In this document: positions 34,577 through 44,256 of the stretch, piece by piece
How the letters are laid out: each line of letters starts with the position of its first letter
How positions within the stretch are numbered: position 1 is the first letter of the stretch
Assembly (NCBI RefSeq): GCF_003634935.1
Contig: NZ_RBXO01000001.1
Span: forward strand, 7,155,501-7,219,500
Direction of reading: 5' to 3'
Length of the DNA: 64,000 nucleotides
Source: Saccharothrix australiensis
Lineage (GTDB): Bacteria > Actinomycetota > Actinomycetes > Mycobacteriales > Pseudonocardiaceae
The notes under the pieces: model-generated
The model's input: the letters and a program-made list of their open reading frames with translations, nothing else
Databases searched by the model: none
What the model was told of the DNA's origin: nothing
Position numbers and translations under genes: made by a program

Positions 34577-37500
34577 GGGTTGGATCCGCCGGCTGTCGGC
34601 GGCGTGCTGGCGGCACCGGTCGCTGGTGGTGTGGTCGGTGCTGGCCGCCGTCGTCGGGGTCGGGCTCCAGGCGTTCTCGCCGTTGCTGATCAAGGTCGCC
34701 GTGGACGACGCGGTGGCCGGGCGCACCGATCGCCTCGCCGTGCTCGCGGTCGTCCTGGTCGGCTTGGAGCTGCTGACGTTCGGCACCGCGTTCGTGCGCC
34801 GGTACCTGGGCGGGCGGCTCGCCGTCGACGTGCAGCACGACCTGCGGCAGGCGGTGTTCGGCGCGGTGCAGCGGCTGGACGGGCCCAAGCAGGACGCGCT
34901 GCGCACCGGCCAGGTCGTGTCGCGCTCGATCACCGACCTCCAGCTCGTCCAGAGCCTGCTGTCGATGACGCCGCTGGCGTTCGGCACGGTGGTGTTCGCG
35001 CTGGCGGCGCTGGTGGCGATGTGCCTGCTGTCCCCGCTGCTGACGGTGATCGCGCTGGTCGTGCTGCCCGCCGTGGGGTTCGTGGCCGCGCGCAGCCGGT
35101 TGACGCTGTTCCCGGCCACGTGGTCGGCGCAGCAGCGGGCGGCGGACGTGGCGCAGCACGTCGAGGAGACGGTCACCGGCGTGCGGGTGGTGAAGGGGTT
35201 CGGGCAGGAGGCCCGCGAGGTCGCGCGGCTGGAGTCGCGGGCGAAGGCGTTGTTCGCGGAGCGGATGCGGGCGGCCCGCCTGGCGGCCCGGCCGACGGCG
35301 ACGCTGACCGCGCTGCCGTTCGTGGGCCAGGTGGCGGTGCTGGCGCTGGGCGGGTGGCTGGCGCTGCGCGGCGAGGTGTCGCTGGGCACGTTCCTGGCGT
35401 TCGCGGCCTACGTGGCGAACCTGGTCGGCCCCACCCGGCTGCTGTCCAGCCTGATGGTGACGGCGCAGCTGGCCCGCGCGGGCGTGGAGCGGGTGTACGA
35501 GCTGGTCGACTCGCAGCCCGACGTGGTGGACGGCGCGCGGGACGTGCCGCCCGGACCGGTGTCGGTGGAGCTGGACGGGGTGACGTTCGGGTACACGCGC
35601 AGCGAGCCGGTGCTGTCGGACGTGTCGCTGAAGGTGGCGCCCGGCGAGACGGTGGCGGTCGTGGGCACCGCCGGTTCGGGCAAGTCGACGGTGTCGCTGC
35701 TGCTGCCCCGGTTCTACGACGTGCACGCGGGCGCCATCCGGGTGGGCGGCGTCGACGTCCGCGACCTGCGGCTGGAGTCCCTGCGGCAGACCGTGGGCGT
35801 GGTGTTCGAGGAGGCGTTCCTGTTCTCGGACACGGTGCGGGCGAACATCGCCTACGGCCTGCCGGACGCGTCCGACGAGCAGGTCGAGGCCGCCGCGCGG
35901 GCCGCCGAGGCGCACGGGTTCATCGCGGACCTGCCGGACGGGTACGACACGGTGGTCGGCGAGCGCGGGCTGACGCTGTCCGGCGGTCAGCGGCAGCGGG
36001 TGGCGCTCGCGCGGGCGCTGCTGTCGGACCCGCGCGTGCTCGTGCTGGACGACGCGACGTCGGCGGTCGACGCGGCGACGGAGGCGGCGATCCACCGGAC
36101 GCTGGCGGCGGTGACCGCGACCAGGACGACGATCCTGATCGCGCACCGGCGCTCGTCGTTGGCGCTGGCGGACCGGATCGCGGTGCTGGACGCGGGCGCG
36201 GTGGTCGACGTGGGCACGCACGCCGAGCTGGTGGAGCGCTGCCCGCTGTACCGGGAGCTGCTGGCGGGGCCGGGCGAGGCGATCGAGCAGGTCGACCCGC
36301 GCGCGGACGCCGCGCTGGAACCGGGGCCCGACGGCGTCACCCCGGAGCTGTGGCCCGAGCCAGTTGAGGACGAGGTGGCGGTCCGCGCGACGAACCGGGC
36401 GGTGGGTGCCGCGCGGGTCGCGAAGGGCGCGCGGGGCGGTGGCGGCACGTCGGCGCTGGTCGGGGGCACCCCGCCCACGCCCGACCTGCTGGCGCGGGTG
36501 CGCGCGCTGCCGCCCGCCGACGAGGAGCCCGACCTGCACGGGGAGGACCCGCGCGCGCCCGATCCGGGGTTCCGCCTGCGCACGCTGCTCCGGCCGGTGC
36601 GGTGGGCGATGCTCGGCGTGGGCGGCCTGCTGCTGGTCGACTCCGCGCTGGCGATCCTGCTGCCGAACCTGGTGCGGCTGGGCGTCGACCGGGGCGTGGT
36701 GGGCGGCGAGCCGGGCCTGCTGTGGCTGGCGTCCGCCGTCGGGCTGGCCCTGGTCGGCCTGGGCTGGGTGTCGACGGCGGCGGGCGCGGTGGTGACGTCG
36801 CGGGTGGGCGAGCGCCTGCTGTACCTGCTGCGCGTGCGCAGCTACGCCCACCTGCAACGGCTCGGGCTGGACTACTACGAGCGCGAGTTGGCCGGCCGGA
36901 TCATGACCAGGATGACCACGGACGTCGACGCGCTGTCGAGCTTCCTCCAGACCGGGCTGACGACGTTCGTGATCAGCGTGCTGACCGTGGTCGGCATCGC
37001 CGTGGCGCTCGTGGTCACCGACCCGTCGCTGGCGCTGGTGGCGCTCGCGGTGCTGCCGGTGCTGCTGGTCGCGACGGTGATCTTCCAGCGGCTGTCGTCC
37101 AAGGCGTACGCCGAGGCGCGGGAACGGGTCAGCGCCGTGAACGCCGACCTCCAGGAGAACGTGTCGGGCCTGCGCGTGGCGCAGGCGTACACGCGGGAGG
37201 GGCGGTCGGCGAAGGCGTTCGCGGAGCGCAGCGACGCCTACCGGCGGTCCCGGATCCGGGCGCAGCGGTACATCGCGACGTACTTCCCGTTCCTTGCGCT
37301 GCTGTCCGGGGTGGCGCAGGCGGCGATCCTGGTGGTGGGCGCGTACCGGGTGGCGGCGGGCGCCCTGTCGCCGGGCGTGCTGCTGGCGTTCGTGCTGTAC
37401 CTGGGCCTGTTCTTCGCGCCGCTCTACCAGTTGTCCGGCGTGTTCGACGGCTACCAGCAGGCCCGCGTCGGCCTGGTCCGGATCGGCGACCTGCTGCGCA

Positions 37501-38306
37501 CGCCGACCAGCGTGCCGCCCGCCGCCGACCCGGTGCCGGTGACGCGGCTGCGCGGCGAGGTGGAGCTGCGGGACGTGACGTTCCGCTACCCCGGCACGTC
37601 CCGCGCGGCGCTGGAGGGCGTGTCGCTGCGGGTCGCGCCCGGCGAGACGGTGGCGCTCGTCGGCGAGACGGGCGCGGGCAAGTCGACGCTGGTCAAGCTG
37701 GTGGCCCGGTTCTACGACGCCACCGGCGGCGCGGTGCTGGTGGACGGCGTGGACGTGCGGTCCTACGACCTGTCGGCGTTCCGCGGGCGGCTCGGGGTGG
37801 TGCCGCAGGAGGCGCACCTGTTCGGCGGCGACGTCGCGGAGAACGTGGCCTACGGCCGTCCGTCGGCCGGTCCCGGCGAGGTCGAGCGGGCCGTGCGGGC
37901 GGTGGGCGCGCTGCCCGTGGTCGCGGCGCTGCCCGCCGCGTTCCGCCAGCAGGTGGGCGAGCGCGGGCAGGGCCTGTCCGCCGGTCAGCGGCAGCTCGTG
38001 GCACTGGCGAGGGCCGAGCTGGTGCAGCCCGACCTGCTGCTGCTGGACGAGGCGACGGCGGCGCTCGACCCGGCGACGGAGTCGGCGGTGCTGGCGGCGG
38101 GCGACCACCTGGCGGGTGCGCGGACGACGTTCGTCGTCGCGCACCGGCTGGCGACGGCGGCGCGGGCGGACCGGATCGTCGTGCTGGACCAGGGACGGGT
38201 CGTGGAGCAGGGCACCCACGCCGACCTGCTGGCGGCGGGCGGCCACTACGCCCGCCTGTGGGCGCACAGCACCGGCGAGCCCCTGCCCGACGACCCGAGG
38301 ACCTGA
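34518..38306 (+). CDS. Fused two-module ABC exporter (TMD-NBD-TMD-NBD)
   Basis: 1262 residues, two exporter half-units in one chain, like mycobacterial Rv0194. Module 1: membrane domain to about 330, Walker A VGTAGSGKST (near 383), signature LTLSGGQRQR, Walker B VLVLDDATSAVD. Module 2: membrane domain about 690-960, Walker A VGETGAGKST (near 1049), signature LSAGQRQL, Walker B LLLLDEATAALD. In NBD1 the catalytic Glu is Asp and the Q-loop reads VFEEAF, so that site is probably weak, as in heterodimeric exporters. The GTG start and first 19 or so residues come from repeat element D; no better start precedes the first membrane helix. Likely exports drugs or lipids. Confidence 0.88.
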   Translation: MLSRLQAAEPPSAEQRQSNTGWIRRLSAACWRHRSLVVWSVLAAVVGVGLQAFSPLLIKVAVDDAVAGRTDRLAVLAVVLVGLELLTFGTAFVRRYLGGRLAVDVQHDLRQAVFGAVQRLDGPKQDALRTGQVVSRSITDLQLVQSLLSMTPLAFGTVVFALAALVAMCLLSPLLTVIALVVLPAVGFVAARSRLTLFPATWSAQQRAADVAQHVEETVTGVRVVKGFGQEAREVARLESRAKALFAERMRAARLAARPTATLTALPFVGQVAVLALGGWLALRGEVSLGTFLAFAAYVANLVGPTRLLSSLMVTAQLARAGVERVYELVDSQPDVVDGARDVPPGPVSVELDGVTFGYTRSEPVLSDVSLKVAPGETVAVVGTAGSGKSTVSLLLPRFYDVHAGAIRVGGVDVRDLRLESLRQTVGVVFEEAFLFSDTVRANIAYGLPDASDEQVEAAARAAEAHGFIADLPDGYDTVVGERGLTLSGGQRQRVALARALLSDPRVLVLDDATSAVDAATEAAIHRTLAAVTATRTTILIAHRRSSLALADRIAVLDAGAVVDVGTHAELVERCPLYRELLAGPGEAIEQVDPRADAALEPGPDGVTPELWPEPVEDEVAVRATNRAVGAARVAKGARGGGGTSALVGGTPPTPDLLARVRALPPADEEPDLHGEDPRAPDPGFRLRTLLRPVRWAMLGVGGLLLVDSALAILLPNLVRLGVDRGVVGGEPGLLWLASAVGLALVGLGWVSTAAGAVVTSRVGERLLYLLRVRSYAHLQRLGLDYYERELAGRIMTRMTTDVDALSSFLQTGLTTFVISVLTVVGIAVALVVTDPSLALVALAVLPVLLVATVIFQRLSSKAYAEARERVSAVNADLQENVSGLRVAQAYTREGRSAKAFAERSDAYRRSRIRAQRYIATYFPFLALLSGVAQAAILVVGAYRVAAGALSPGVLLAFVLYLGLFFAPLYQLSGVFDGYQQARVGLVRIGDLLRTPTSVPPAADPVPVTRLRGEVELRDVTFRYPGTSRAALEGVSLRVAPGETVALVGETGAGKSTLVKLVARFYDATGGAVLVDGVDVRSYDLSAFRGRLGVVPQEAHLFGGDVAENVAYGRPSAGPGEVERAVRAVGALPVVAALPAAFRQQVGERGQGLSAGQRQLVALARAELVQPDLLLLDEATAALDPATESAVLAAGDHLAGARTTFVVAHRLATAARADRIVVLDQGRVVEQGTHADLLAAGGHYARLWAHSTGEPLPDDPRT

Positions 38307-38342
38307 GCGACCCGAGGACCTGAGCGACCCGAGGACCTGAGC
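38292..38342 (+). repeat. 17-bp tandem repeat spanning the exporter stop codon
   Basis: GACCCGAGGACCTGAGC three times (38292-38308, 38309-38325, 38326-38342) with a decayed fourth start. Each unit contains a TGA; the first is the stop codon of the exporter. The repeat is therefore mostly 3' untranslated. Confidence 0.85.
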
Positions 38343-38391
38343 GACCCGAGCCACCCGGCGACCCGAACGGCCCGAGCGATCCCCGGGGGCA

Positions 38392-38430
38392 GGTCGGTCC
38401 ACCCCGCCCCCGGTGCGGGGTGGACCGACC
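38392..38430. terminator. Bidirectional hairpin terminator
   Basis: A perfect 15-bp stem (GGTCGGTCCACCCCG and its complement) with a 9-nt loop, between the exporter and the convergent AHSA1-family gene. Confidence 0.8.
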
Positions 38431-38449
38431 ACGACCGGTTCCGGGCGGG

Positions 38450-38950
38450 CTACCGCGCGTCGTCGCCCTGCTCGGCCAGCAGCTCGTCCAACTGCTCGTA
38501 GCCCTCGACGACGCCGACCTCCATGCCGCTGGACAGGATCAGGTCGCGCAGCTCCTTCGTGTCGAACGTGCTGGTGGTGCGCAGGCGCGTCCGACCGCCG
38601 CCCAGGTCCTCGAACGTCAGCGTCTCCAGGCAGACCCCGTCGGGGTAGCCCTCGAACGTGAACGTCTGCACGATCCGCTCACCGGGCCGGATCTCGTGGA
38701 ACGAGCCGTAGAACGCGTACTCACCGTTCTCGTCCCGGTGCAGGTAGCGGTAGGCGCCGCCGGTCCTCGCCTCCCAGCGGGTCAGCTCCAGGGTGACCCC
38801 GCGCGGGCCCAGCCACCTCCTCACCAGCTCCGGCTCGACGTGCGCGCGGAACACGGCCGCCGGCGACGCCTCGAACTCGCGCTCGATGCGGATCGCGGGC
38901 AGCTCGGGGTCGACCACGATGGTGGCCTCGTTGCGCGAGGTGACGCTCAT
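38450..38950 (-). CDS. SRPBCC (AHSA1-like) family protein
   Basis: 166 residues. EREFEASPAAVFRAHVEPELVRRWLGPRG is followed by GGAYRYLHRDENGEYAFYGS, EIRPGERIVQTF and a C-terminal helix (RDLILSSGMEVGVVEGYEQL), the standard START/AHSA1 hydrophobic-cavity fold. The ATG overlaps the ArsR stop (ATGA), the usual ArsR-AHSA1 pair of actinomycetes. Ligand unknown; such proteins often act in stress or small-molecule binding. It converges on the ABC exporter with a strong terminator between. Confidence 0.88.
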   Translation of the reverse strand: MSVTSRNEATIVVDPELPAIRIEREFEASPAAVFRAHVEPELVRRWLGPRGVTLELTRWEARTGGAYRYLHRDENGEYAFYGSFHEIRPGERIVQTFTFEGYPDGVCLETLTFEDLGGGRTRLRTTSTFDTKELRDLILSSGMEVGVVEGYEQLDELLAEQGDDAR

Positions 38951-39303
38951 GACGCCTCTCCTTCCCGGGCGTGCGGGTGCTCTTCGTCGTCCAACTCGGC
39001 GAGCACGGCGTCCAGTCGCCGGTAGCGCTGCTCCGCCTGCCGCCGGTACCGCTCGATCCACTTGGTCATCAGGTCGAACACCTCCGCTTCCAGGTGCACC
39101 GGCCGCCGCTGGGCCTGTCGACCCCGGCTGACCAGCCCGGCGTCCTCCAGCACCTTGAGGTGCTTCGACACCGCCTGCACGGTCACGGCGTAGGGCTCGG
39201 CCAGCTCGGTCACGGTCGCGTCCGCGACCGTGAGGCGGGCCACCATGTCCCGGCGGATGGGGTCCGCCAGCGCCGCGAACACCCGCGAGAGCCGATCTTC
39301 CAC
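38947..39303 (-). CDS. ArsR-family winged-helix regulator
   Basis: 118 residues from GTG 39303, preferred to GTG 39309 because AAGGGGGG needs that spacing. FAALADPIRRDMVARL, VTELAEPYAVTVQAVSKHLK (recognition helix) and LVSRGRQAQRRPVHLE (wing) define the fold. No ArsR-type cysteine pair, so a non-metal signal is likely. Two GTTGAAC-type palindromes upstream (39317-39336 and 39363-39381) are probable autoregulatory operators. Confidence 0.9.
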   Translation of the reverse strand: MEDRLSRVFAALADPIRRDMVARLTVADATVTELAEPYAVTVQAVSKHLKVLEDAGLVSRGRQAQRRPVHLEAEVFDLMTKWIERYRRQAEQRYRRLDAVLAELDDEEHPHAREGEAS

Positions 39304-39316
39304 CGCCACCCCCCTT

Positions 39317-39381
39317 GTTCAACCGTCCGGTTGAACAACCGTAGATCTCAACCCGGAGGTTTGTCAACCACGCGGTTGAAC
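39317..39381 (-). promoter_or_regulatory. arsR promoter with two operators
   Basis: GTTCAACCGTCCGGTTGAAC (39317-39336) is a perfect 20-bp palindrome. GTCAACCACGCGGTTGAAC (39363-39381) is an imperfect second copy. TTGACA (39367 to 39362), 17-bp spacer, CTACGG (39344 to 39339) is the promoter; the operators flank it. Confidence 0.75.
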
Positions 39382-39551
39382 ACCTCCGGAGCAGCTCCGG
39401 CGCCGCGCACGGGAACGATGTCCGGATCGATCCTGTGAGCGAGCACTCCTTGCCCACCCCCTCCTGTGTGTGAAGTGCGCCGGACGGGGGACTAGCCTGA
39501 CCATGAGTGAGTCACCACCAAGAGCGAGATGGATAGAGGCGAGCGCCAGCC

Positions 39552-42500
39552 GTGTCCAGCAGCAGTCCTGCTTCACAGTTCGGCCCCAATGAGTGGCTGG
39601 TCGAGGAGATGTACGAGCAGTTCCTCGCCGACCCGTCGTCCGTCGACCCGGCCTGGCACGACTTCTTCGCCGACTACAAGTCGACGCAGCGGTCCGGGAA
39701 CGGTGCGACCGCGGCGGCCGCGGAGAAGAGCACCTCGTCGACGTCCGCGCCGACCGCCACCGCGAGGACCGCCACCGCGCCGACCGCCACCGCGACCAAG
39801 CAGCCACCGGCGCCCAAGCCGCCGACGACGCTGCCGCCGACCACGGGCAAGCCGGCTCCCGCGCAGGCCGCCAAGGCCGCGCCGGTGAAGCCGGCCGCGG
39901 GCGAGGAGCAGAAGCAGCTCCGCGGCGCCTCCGCCGCGATCGCGAAGAACATGGAGCTGTCGCTCACGGTCCCGACCGCGACGAGCGTGCGCGCCGTGCC
40001 CGCCAAGCTGCTGGCCGACAACCGCATCGTGATCAACAACCACCTCAAGCGCACGCGGGGTGGCAAGGTCTCGTTCACGCACCTCATCGGCTACGCCGTG
40101 GTCCGGGCGCTCCAGGCGTACCCGAACATGAACCGGCACTTCGCCGAGGTCGACGGCAAGCCGTTCGTCGTCACGCCGGAGCACGTGAACTTCGGCCTCG
40201 CGATCGACCTGCCCGGCAAGGACGGCTCGCGCTCGCTCGTCGTCGCGTCCATCAAGGGCTGCGAGAACATGACGTTCACGCAGTTCTGGCAGGCGTACGA
40301 GGACCTGATCCGCAAGGCCCGCGCCGGCTCGCTGACCGCCGACGACTTCGCGGGCACCACCATCTCGCTGACCAACCCCGGCACCATCGGCACCAACCAC
40401 TCGGTGCCGCGCCTCCAGGCCGGGCAGGGCGCGATCATCGGCGTCGGCGCGATGGAGTACCCCGCGCACTTCCAGGGCACCAGCGAGCAGGCCCTGGTGG
40501 AGATGGGCGTCAGCAAGATCATCACGCTCACCTCCACCTACGACCACCGCATCATCCAGGGCGCGGAGTCCGGCGAGTTCCTCAAGCGCATCCACCAGCT
40601 GCTGCTGGGCGAGGACGGCTTCTACGACGACGTCTTCACGTCGCTGCGCCTGCCGTACGAGCCGATCCGCTGGGTCGCCGACATCCCCGAGGGCGCGGTC
40701 GACAAGACGGCCCGCGTGATCGAGCTGATCGACGCGTTCCGCACGCGCGGCCACCTGATGGCCGACACCGACCCGCTGAACTACCGCCAGCGCAGCCACC
40801 GCGACCTGGACGTCCTGTCGCACGGCCTGACGCTGTGGGACCTGGACCGGGAGTTCCCGGTCGGCGGGTTCGCGGGCCGCGAGCGGATGAAGCTGCGCGA
40901 CATCCTGGGCGTGCTGCGCAACTCGTACTGCCGCACGGTCGGCGTCGAGTACATGCACATCCTGGACCCGGAGGAGCGCCTCTGGATCCAGGAGCGGGTC
41001 GAGGTGCCGCACGAGAAGCCGCCGGCCACCGTGCAGAAGTACATCCTCTCCAAGCTGAACGCGGCCGAGGCGTTCGAGACGTTCCTCCAGACCAAGTACG
41101 TCGGCCAGAAGCGGTTCTCGCTGGAGGGCGGCGAGACCGTCATCCCGCTGCTGGACGCGGTGCTGGACAAGGCCGCCGAGCACGAGCTGGACGAGGTCGT
41201 CATCGGCATGCCGCACCGCGGCAGGCTGAACGTGCTGGCGAACATCGTCGGCAAGCCGATCTCGCAGATCTTCCGCGAGTTCGAGGGCAACCTCGACCCC
41301 GGCCAGGCGCACGGCTCGGGTGACGTGAAGTACCACCTGGGCGCCGAGGGCAAGTACTTCCGGATGTTCGGCGACGGCGAGACCAAGGTGTCGCTGACCG
41401 CGAACCCGTCGCACCTGGAGGCCGTGGACCCGGTGCTGGAGGGCATCGTCCGGGCCAAGCAGGACGCCCTGGACAAGGGCGGCGAGGGCTTCACCGTCCT
41501 GCCGGTCGCGCTGCACGGCGACGCCGCGTTCGCGGGCCAGGGCGTGGTCGCCGAGACGCTGAACCTGGCGCTGGTGCGGGGCTACCGCACGGGCGGCACG
41601 GTGCACGTGGTCGTGAACAACCAGGTCGGCTTCACCACCGCGCCGGAGAACTCGCGCTCGTCCAAGTACTCGACGGACGTCGCGAAGATGATCGGCGCGC
41701 CGGTCTTCCACGTCAACGGCGACGACCCGGAGGCGTGCTACTGGGTGGCCAAGCTGGCGGTGGACTACCGGCAGGCGTTCAACAAGGACGTCGTGATCGA
41801 CATGGTCTGCTACCGCCGCCGGGGCCACAACGAGGGCGACGACCCGTCGATGACGCAGCCCGCGATGTACGACGTGATCGACACCAAGCGCTCGGTGCGC
41901 AAGACCTACACCGAGTCGCTGATCGGTCGCGGCGACATCTCGGTGGAGGAGGCCGAGAAGGCGCTCCAGGACTTCTCGTCGCAGCTCGAACACGTCTTCA
42001 ACGAGGTGCGCGAGCTGGAGAAGCACCCGATCAAGACGTCGCCGTCGATCGAGCAGGAGCAGCAGGTCCCGGCCAAGCTGCCCACCGGCATCGACCGGTC
42101 CGTGATCGAGCGGATCGCCGACGCGCACGTCAACCTGCCCGAGGGCTTCACGCCGCACCCGCGCGTGAAGCCGGTGCTGGAGCGGCGCGCCAAGATGGCC
42201 CGCGAGGGCGGCATCGACTGGGCGTTCGCCGAGCTGCTGGCGTTCGGGTCGCTGGTGCTGGAGGGCCGCACGGTCCGGCTGGCCGGCCAGGACTCGCGGC
42301 GCGGCACGTTCGTCCAGCGGCACGCGACGCTGGTGGACCGCAAGAAGTCGGCCGAGTACACGCCGCTGCAGAACCTGTCCGACGACCAGGGCAAGTTCAT
42401 GGTCTACGACTCGGTGCTGTCGGAGTTCGCGGCGCTCGGGTTCGAGTACGGCTACTCGGTGGCGAACCCGGACGCGCTGGTGCTGTGGGAGGCGCAGTTC

Positions 42501-43238
42501 GGCGACTTCGTCAACGGCGCGCAGCCCATCATCGACGAGTTCATCTCGTCCGGTGAGGCGAAGTGGGGCCAGGTCTCCGACGTCGTGCTGCTGCTGCCGC
42601 ACGGGCACGAGGGCCAGGGCCCGGACCACACGTCGGGCCGCATCGAGCGCTTCCTCCAGCTGTGCGCGGAGGGCTCGATGACCATCGCGGTCCCCTCGAC
42701 GCCGGCGAACTACTTCCACCTGCTGCGCCGCCACGCCCTCGACGGCGTGAACCGGCCGCTGGTGGTGTTCACCCCGAAGTCGATGCTGCGGCTGAAGACG
42801 GCGACGTCGCCGGTCGAGCCGTTCATCGAGGAGCGGTTCCACTCGGTGATCGACGACCCGACCAAGCCCGACCCGCAGGGCGTCGAGCGGGTGCTGCTGT
42901 GCAGCGGCAAGGTGTACTACGAGCTGGCCGCCGAGCAGGAGAAGCAGGGCGTCAAGGACACGGCGATCGTGCGCGTGGAGCAGCTGTACCCGGTGCCCGC
43001 CCGGAAGCTGACGGAGGCGCTGGAGCGCTACCCGAACGCGACCGAGGTCCGCTGGGTGCAGGAGGAGCCGGCGAACCAGGGCGCGTGGCCGTTCTTCGGC
43101 CTGGCGCTGCCGGAGCTGCTGCCGTCGCGGTTCGCGATCAAGCGCGTGTCGCGCCGCCCGATGGCCGCGCCGTCGGCCGGTTCGTCCAAGGTGCACGAGG
43201 TCGAGCAGCGCGAGCTGATCGCCAAGGCGTTCGAGTAG
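39552..43238 (+). CDS. kgd: Multifunctional 2-oxoglutarate metabolism enzyme (KGD; E2o-like + E1o)
   Basis: 1228 residues, nearly the length of the mycobacterial enzyme. The short N-terminal helix ([15 protein letters not shown]) is followed by a Pro/Ala/Thr-rich linker, an E2 acyltransferase-like domain (about 120-340) with [11 protein letters not shown], and the E1o thiamine-dependent part with [22 protein letters not shown] and [15 protein letters not shown]. It decarboxylates 2-oxoglutarate and works in the hybrid PDH/ODH complex of actinobacteria. The GTG has only a weak ribosome-binding site; no alternative in-frame start keeps the N-terminal helix. The FHA regulator and E3 are not in the window. 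Confidence 0.96.
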   Translation: MSSSSPASQFGPNEWLVEEMYEQFLADPSSVDPAWHDFFADYKSTQRSGNGATAAAAEKSTSSTSAPTATARTATAPTATATKQPPAPKPPTTLPPTTGKPAPAQAAKAAPVKPAAGEEQKQLRGASAAIAKNMELSLTVPTATSVRAVPAKLLADNRIVINNHLKRTRGGKVSFTHLIGYAVVRALQAYPNMNRHFAEVDGKPFVVTPEHVNFGLAIDLPGKDGSRSLVVASIKGCENMTFTQFWQAYEDLIRKARAGSLTADDFAGTTISLTNPGTIGTNHSVPRLQAGQGAIIGVGAMEYPAHFQGTSEQALVEMGVSKIITLTSTYDHRIIQGAESGEFLKRIHQLLLGEDGFYDDVFTSLRLPYEPIRWVADIPEGAVDKTARVIELIDAFRTRGHLMADTDPLNYRQRSHRDLDVLSHGLTLWDLDREFPVGGFAGRERMKLRDILGVLRNSYCRTVGVEYMHILDPEERLWIQERVEVPHEKPPATVQKYILSKLNAAEAFETFLQTKYVGQKRFSLEGGETVIPLLDAVLDKAAEHELDEVVIGMPHRGRLNVLANIVGKPISQIFREFEGNLDPGQAHGSGDVKYHLGAEGKYFRMFGDGETKVSLTANPSHLEAVDPVLEGIVRAKQDALDKGGEGFTVLPVALHGDAAFAGQGVVAETLNLALVRGYRTGGTVHVVVNNQVGFTTAPENSRSSKYSTDVAKMIGAPVFHVNGDDPEACYWVAKLAVDYRQAFNKDVVIDMVCYRRRGHNEGDDPSMTQPAMYDVIDTKRSVRKTYTESLIGRGDISVEEAEKALQDFSSQLEHVFNEVRELEKHPIKTSPSIEQEQQVPAKLPTGIDRSVIERIADAHVNLPEGFTPHPRVKPVLERRAKMAREGGIDWAFAELLAFGSLVLEGRTVRLAGQDSRRGTFVQRHATLVDRKKSAEYTPLQNLSDDQGKFMVYDSVLSEFAALGFEYGYSVANPDALVLWEAQFGDFVNGAQPIIDEFISSGEAKWGQVSDVVLLLPHGHEGQGPDHTSGRIERFLQLCAEGSMTIAVPSTPANYFHLLRRHALDGVNRPLVVFTPKSMLRLKTATSPVEPFIEERFHSVIDDPTKPDPQGVERVLLCSGKVYYELAAEQEKQGVKDTAIVRVEQLYPVPARKLTEALERYPNATEVRWVQEEPANQGAWPFFGLALPELLPSRFAIKRVSRRPMAAPSAGSSKVHEVEQRELIAKAFE

Positions 43239-43244
43239 GTCGCG

Positions 43245-43427
43245 ATGTACTTCACCGATCGCGGCATCGAGGAGCTGGAGGCCCGCCGGGGCGAGGAGGA
43301 AGTGAGCCTCGCCTGGCTGGCCGACAAGCTCCGCTCGTTCGTCGACGCGAACCCGGAGTTCGAGACGGCCGTCGAGCGCCTGGCCACGTACCTGGCGCGG
43401 GACGACGAGGACGATCCCGAGGACTGA
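43245..43427 (+). CDS. Small conserved protein, DUF6104-like
   Basis: 60 residues, beginning MYFTDRGIEELEARRGEEEV and then SLAWLADKLRSFVDANPEFE; acidic, helical, with a disordered DDEDDPED end. Small proteins with this start are commonly encoded right after kgd in actinomycetes. It begins 6 nt after the kgd stop and shares its transcript. Function unknown; proximity hints at a role with the oxoglutarate complex, without proof. Confidence 0.8.
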   Translation: MYFTDRGIEELEARRGEEEVSLAWLADKLRSFVDANPEFETAVERLATYLARDDEDDPED

Positions 43428-43439
43428 CCACCTCGGACC

Positions 43440-43475
43440 GGAAGGGGGCGGGCCCGCGCGGGCCCGCCCCCTTCC
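43440..43475. terminator. Perfect 36-bp palindromic terminator
   Basis: Two 18-bp arms (GGAAGGGGGCGGGCCCGC and its complement) meet with no spacer, between the kgd operon and the convergent kinase gene. Works in either direction. Confidence 0.8.
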
Positions 43476-43482
43476 GCGTTGC

Positions 43483-44022
43483 TCACCCGAGCCGGCAGGC
43501 GCCCTCGTCGAGCAGCCGGCGCACGGCCGACACCGTCTCGGCGGGTTCCTGCCCGCCCGAGTCGAGGGCGTGGTGCTCCAACGGGCCGAGGTCGGCGAAC
43601 TGGCGGTGCATCACGCGCACGGGTTCCGGGTGGGTCAGGGCGTCCGCGCCGCGCGCCGTGGCCCGCCCGAGGGTCGTGTCCTCGTCCGGCCGCAGCACGA
43701 CGTAGTGCAGGGCGAGGCCGGTGCGCACGGCCGCCGCGCGGAACGGGTCGAGGAACCATGGCCCCACGACGCCGTCGCACACCACCTGGTAGCCGCCCGC
43801 GGCGTAGCCGAACGCGGCCTGCGCCACGACGTCGATCACGACCTCGTTCTGGCGGTGGGCTTCCGGCAGGTAGGGCGCGAGCCAGCCCTGCTTGATGTAC
43901 CGGTAGAAGTCGTCCGTGTGCAGGTGGACGCTCGGGGAGAGCGCGTCGGTGAGCAGCCGGGCGACCGTGCTCTTGCCCGCGCCGGGAGGGCCGCTGAGCA
44001 CGACGACTTGTCCTTGGTTCAC
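43483..44022 (-). CDS. P-loop small-molecule kinase/ATPase (AAA_33/zeta-like)
   Basis: 179 residues. Walker A VVLSGPPGAGKSTVARLL, then HTDDFYRYIKQGWL (Asp/substrate region) and a C-terminal lid (DEDTTLGRATARG) give the fold of gluconate-kinase-like and zeta-type phosphotransferases. It begins at GTG 44022: TAGGAT (44035 to 44030) lies 7 nt upstream, so the mRNA is leaderless. No antitoxin gene is adjacent, so a toxin role is unlikely. Substrate unknown. Confidence 0.85.
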   Translation of the reverse strand: MNQGQVVVLSGPPGAGKSTVARLLTDALSPSVHLHTDDFYRYIKQGWLAPYLPEAHRQNEVVIDVVAQAAFGYAAGGYQVVCDGVVGPWFLDPFRAAAVRTGLALHYVVLRPDEDTTLGRATARGADALTHPEPVRVMHRQFADLGPLEHHALDSGGQEPAETVSAVRRLLDEGACRLG

Positions 44023-44029
44023 AGAACCG

Positions 44030-44035
44030 ATCCTA
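44030..44035 (-). promoter_or_regulatory. -10 box of the kinase gene
   Basis: TAGGAT on the minus strand, 7 nt before GTG 44022. The 220 nt beyond it, up to hutI, holds nothing else recognisable. Confidence 0.6.
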
Positions 44036-44256
44036 GGGAGCACAGGGACGCCGGGTGCCGAGCACGAGCGCCACCACACGTTGATGTGGTCGCGTTGCCT
44101 GATGTTCCCGGCTTGGTCCAGGACCTGCGTGCTTCGGGGCGCGTCGAGTCCGTGGTCGCCCTTCTGCCGTCCGGTTGCGTAGAACCCGCGCGACCGTTGT
44201 GCCGGGGTTGGGTGGCCTTGGCGGCGCGCGTCACGGGGCCCCCGGTCACCGTTGGG

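Noticed and set aside
43483-44022. Zeta-type toxin of a toxin-antitoxin pair
   Set aside because: The P-loop kinase fold fits, but no small antitoxin gene is adjacent and the gene has its own single promoter.
44036-44256. Small gene between the kinase and hutI
   Set aside because: No frame with a start signal or a third-position GC pattern; treated as non-coding.
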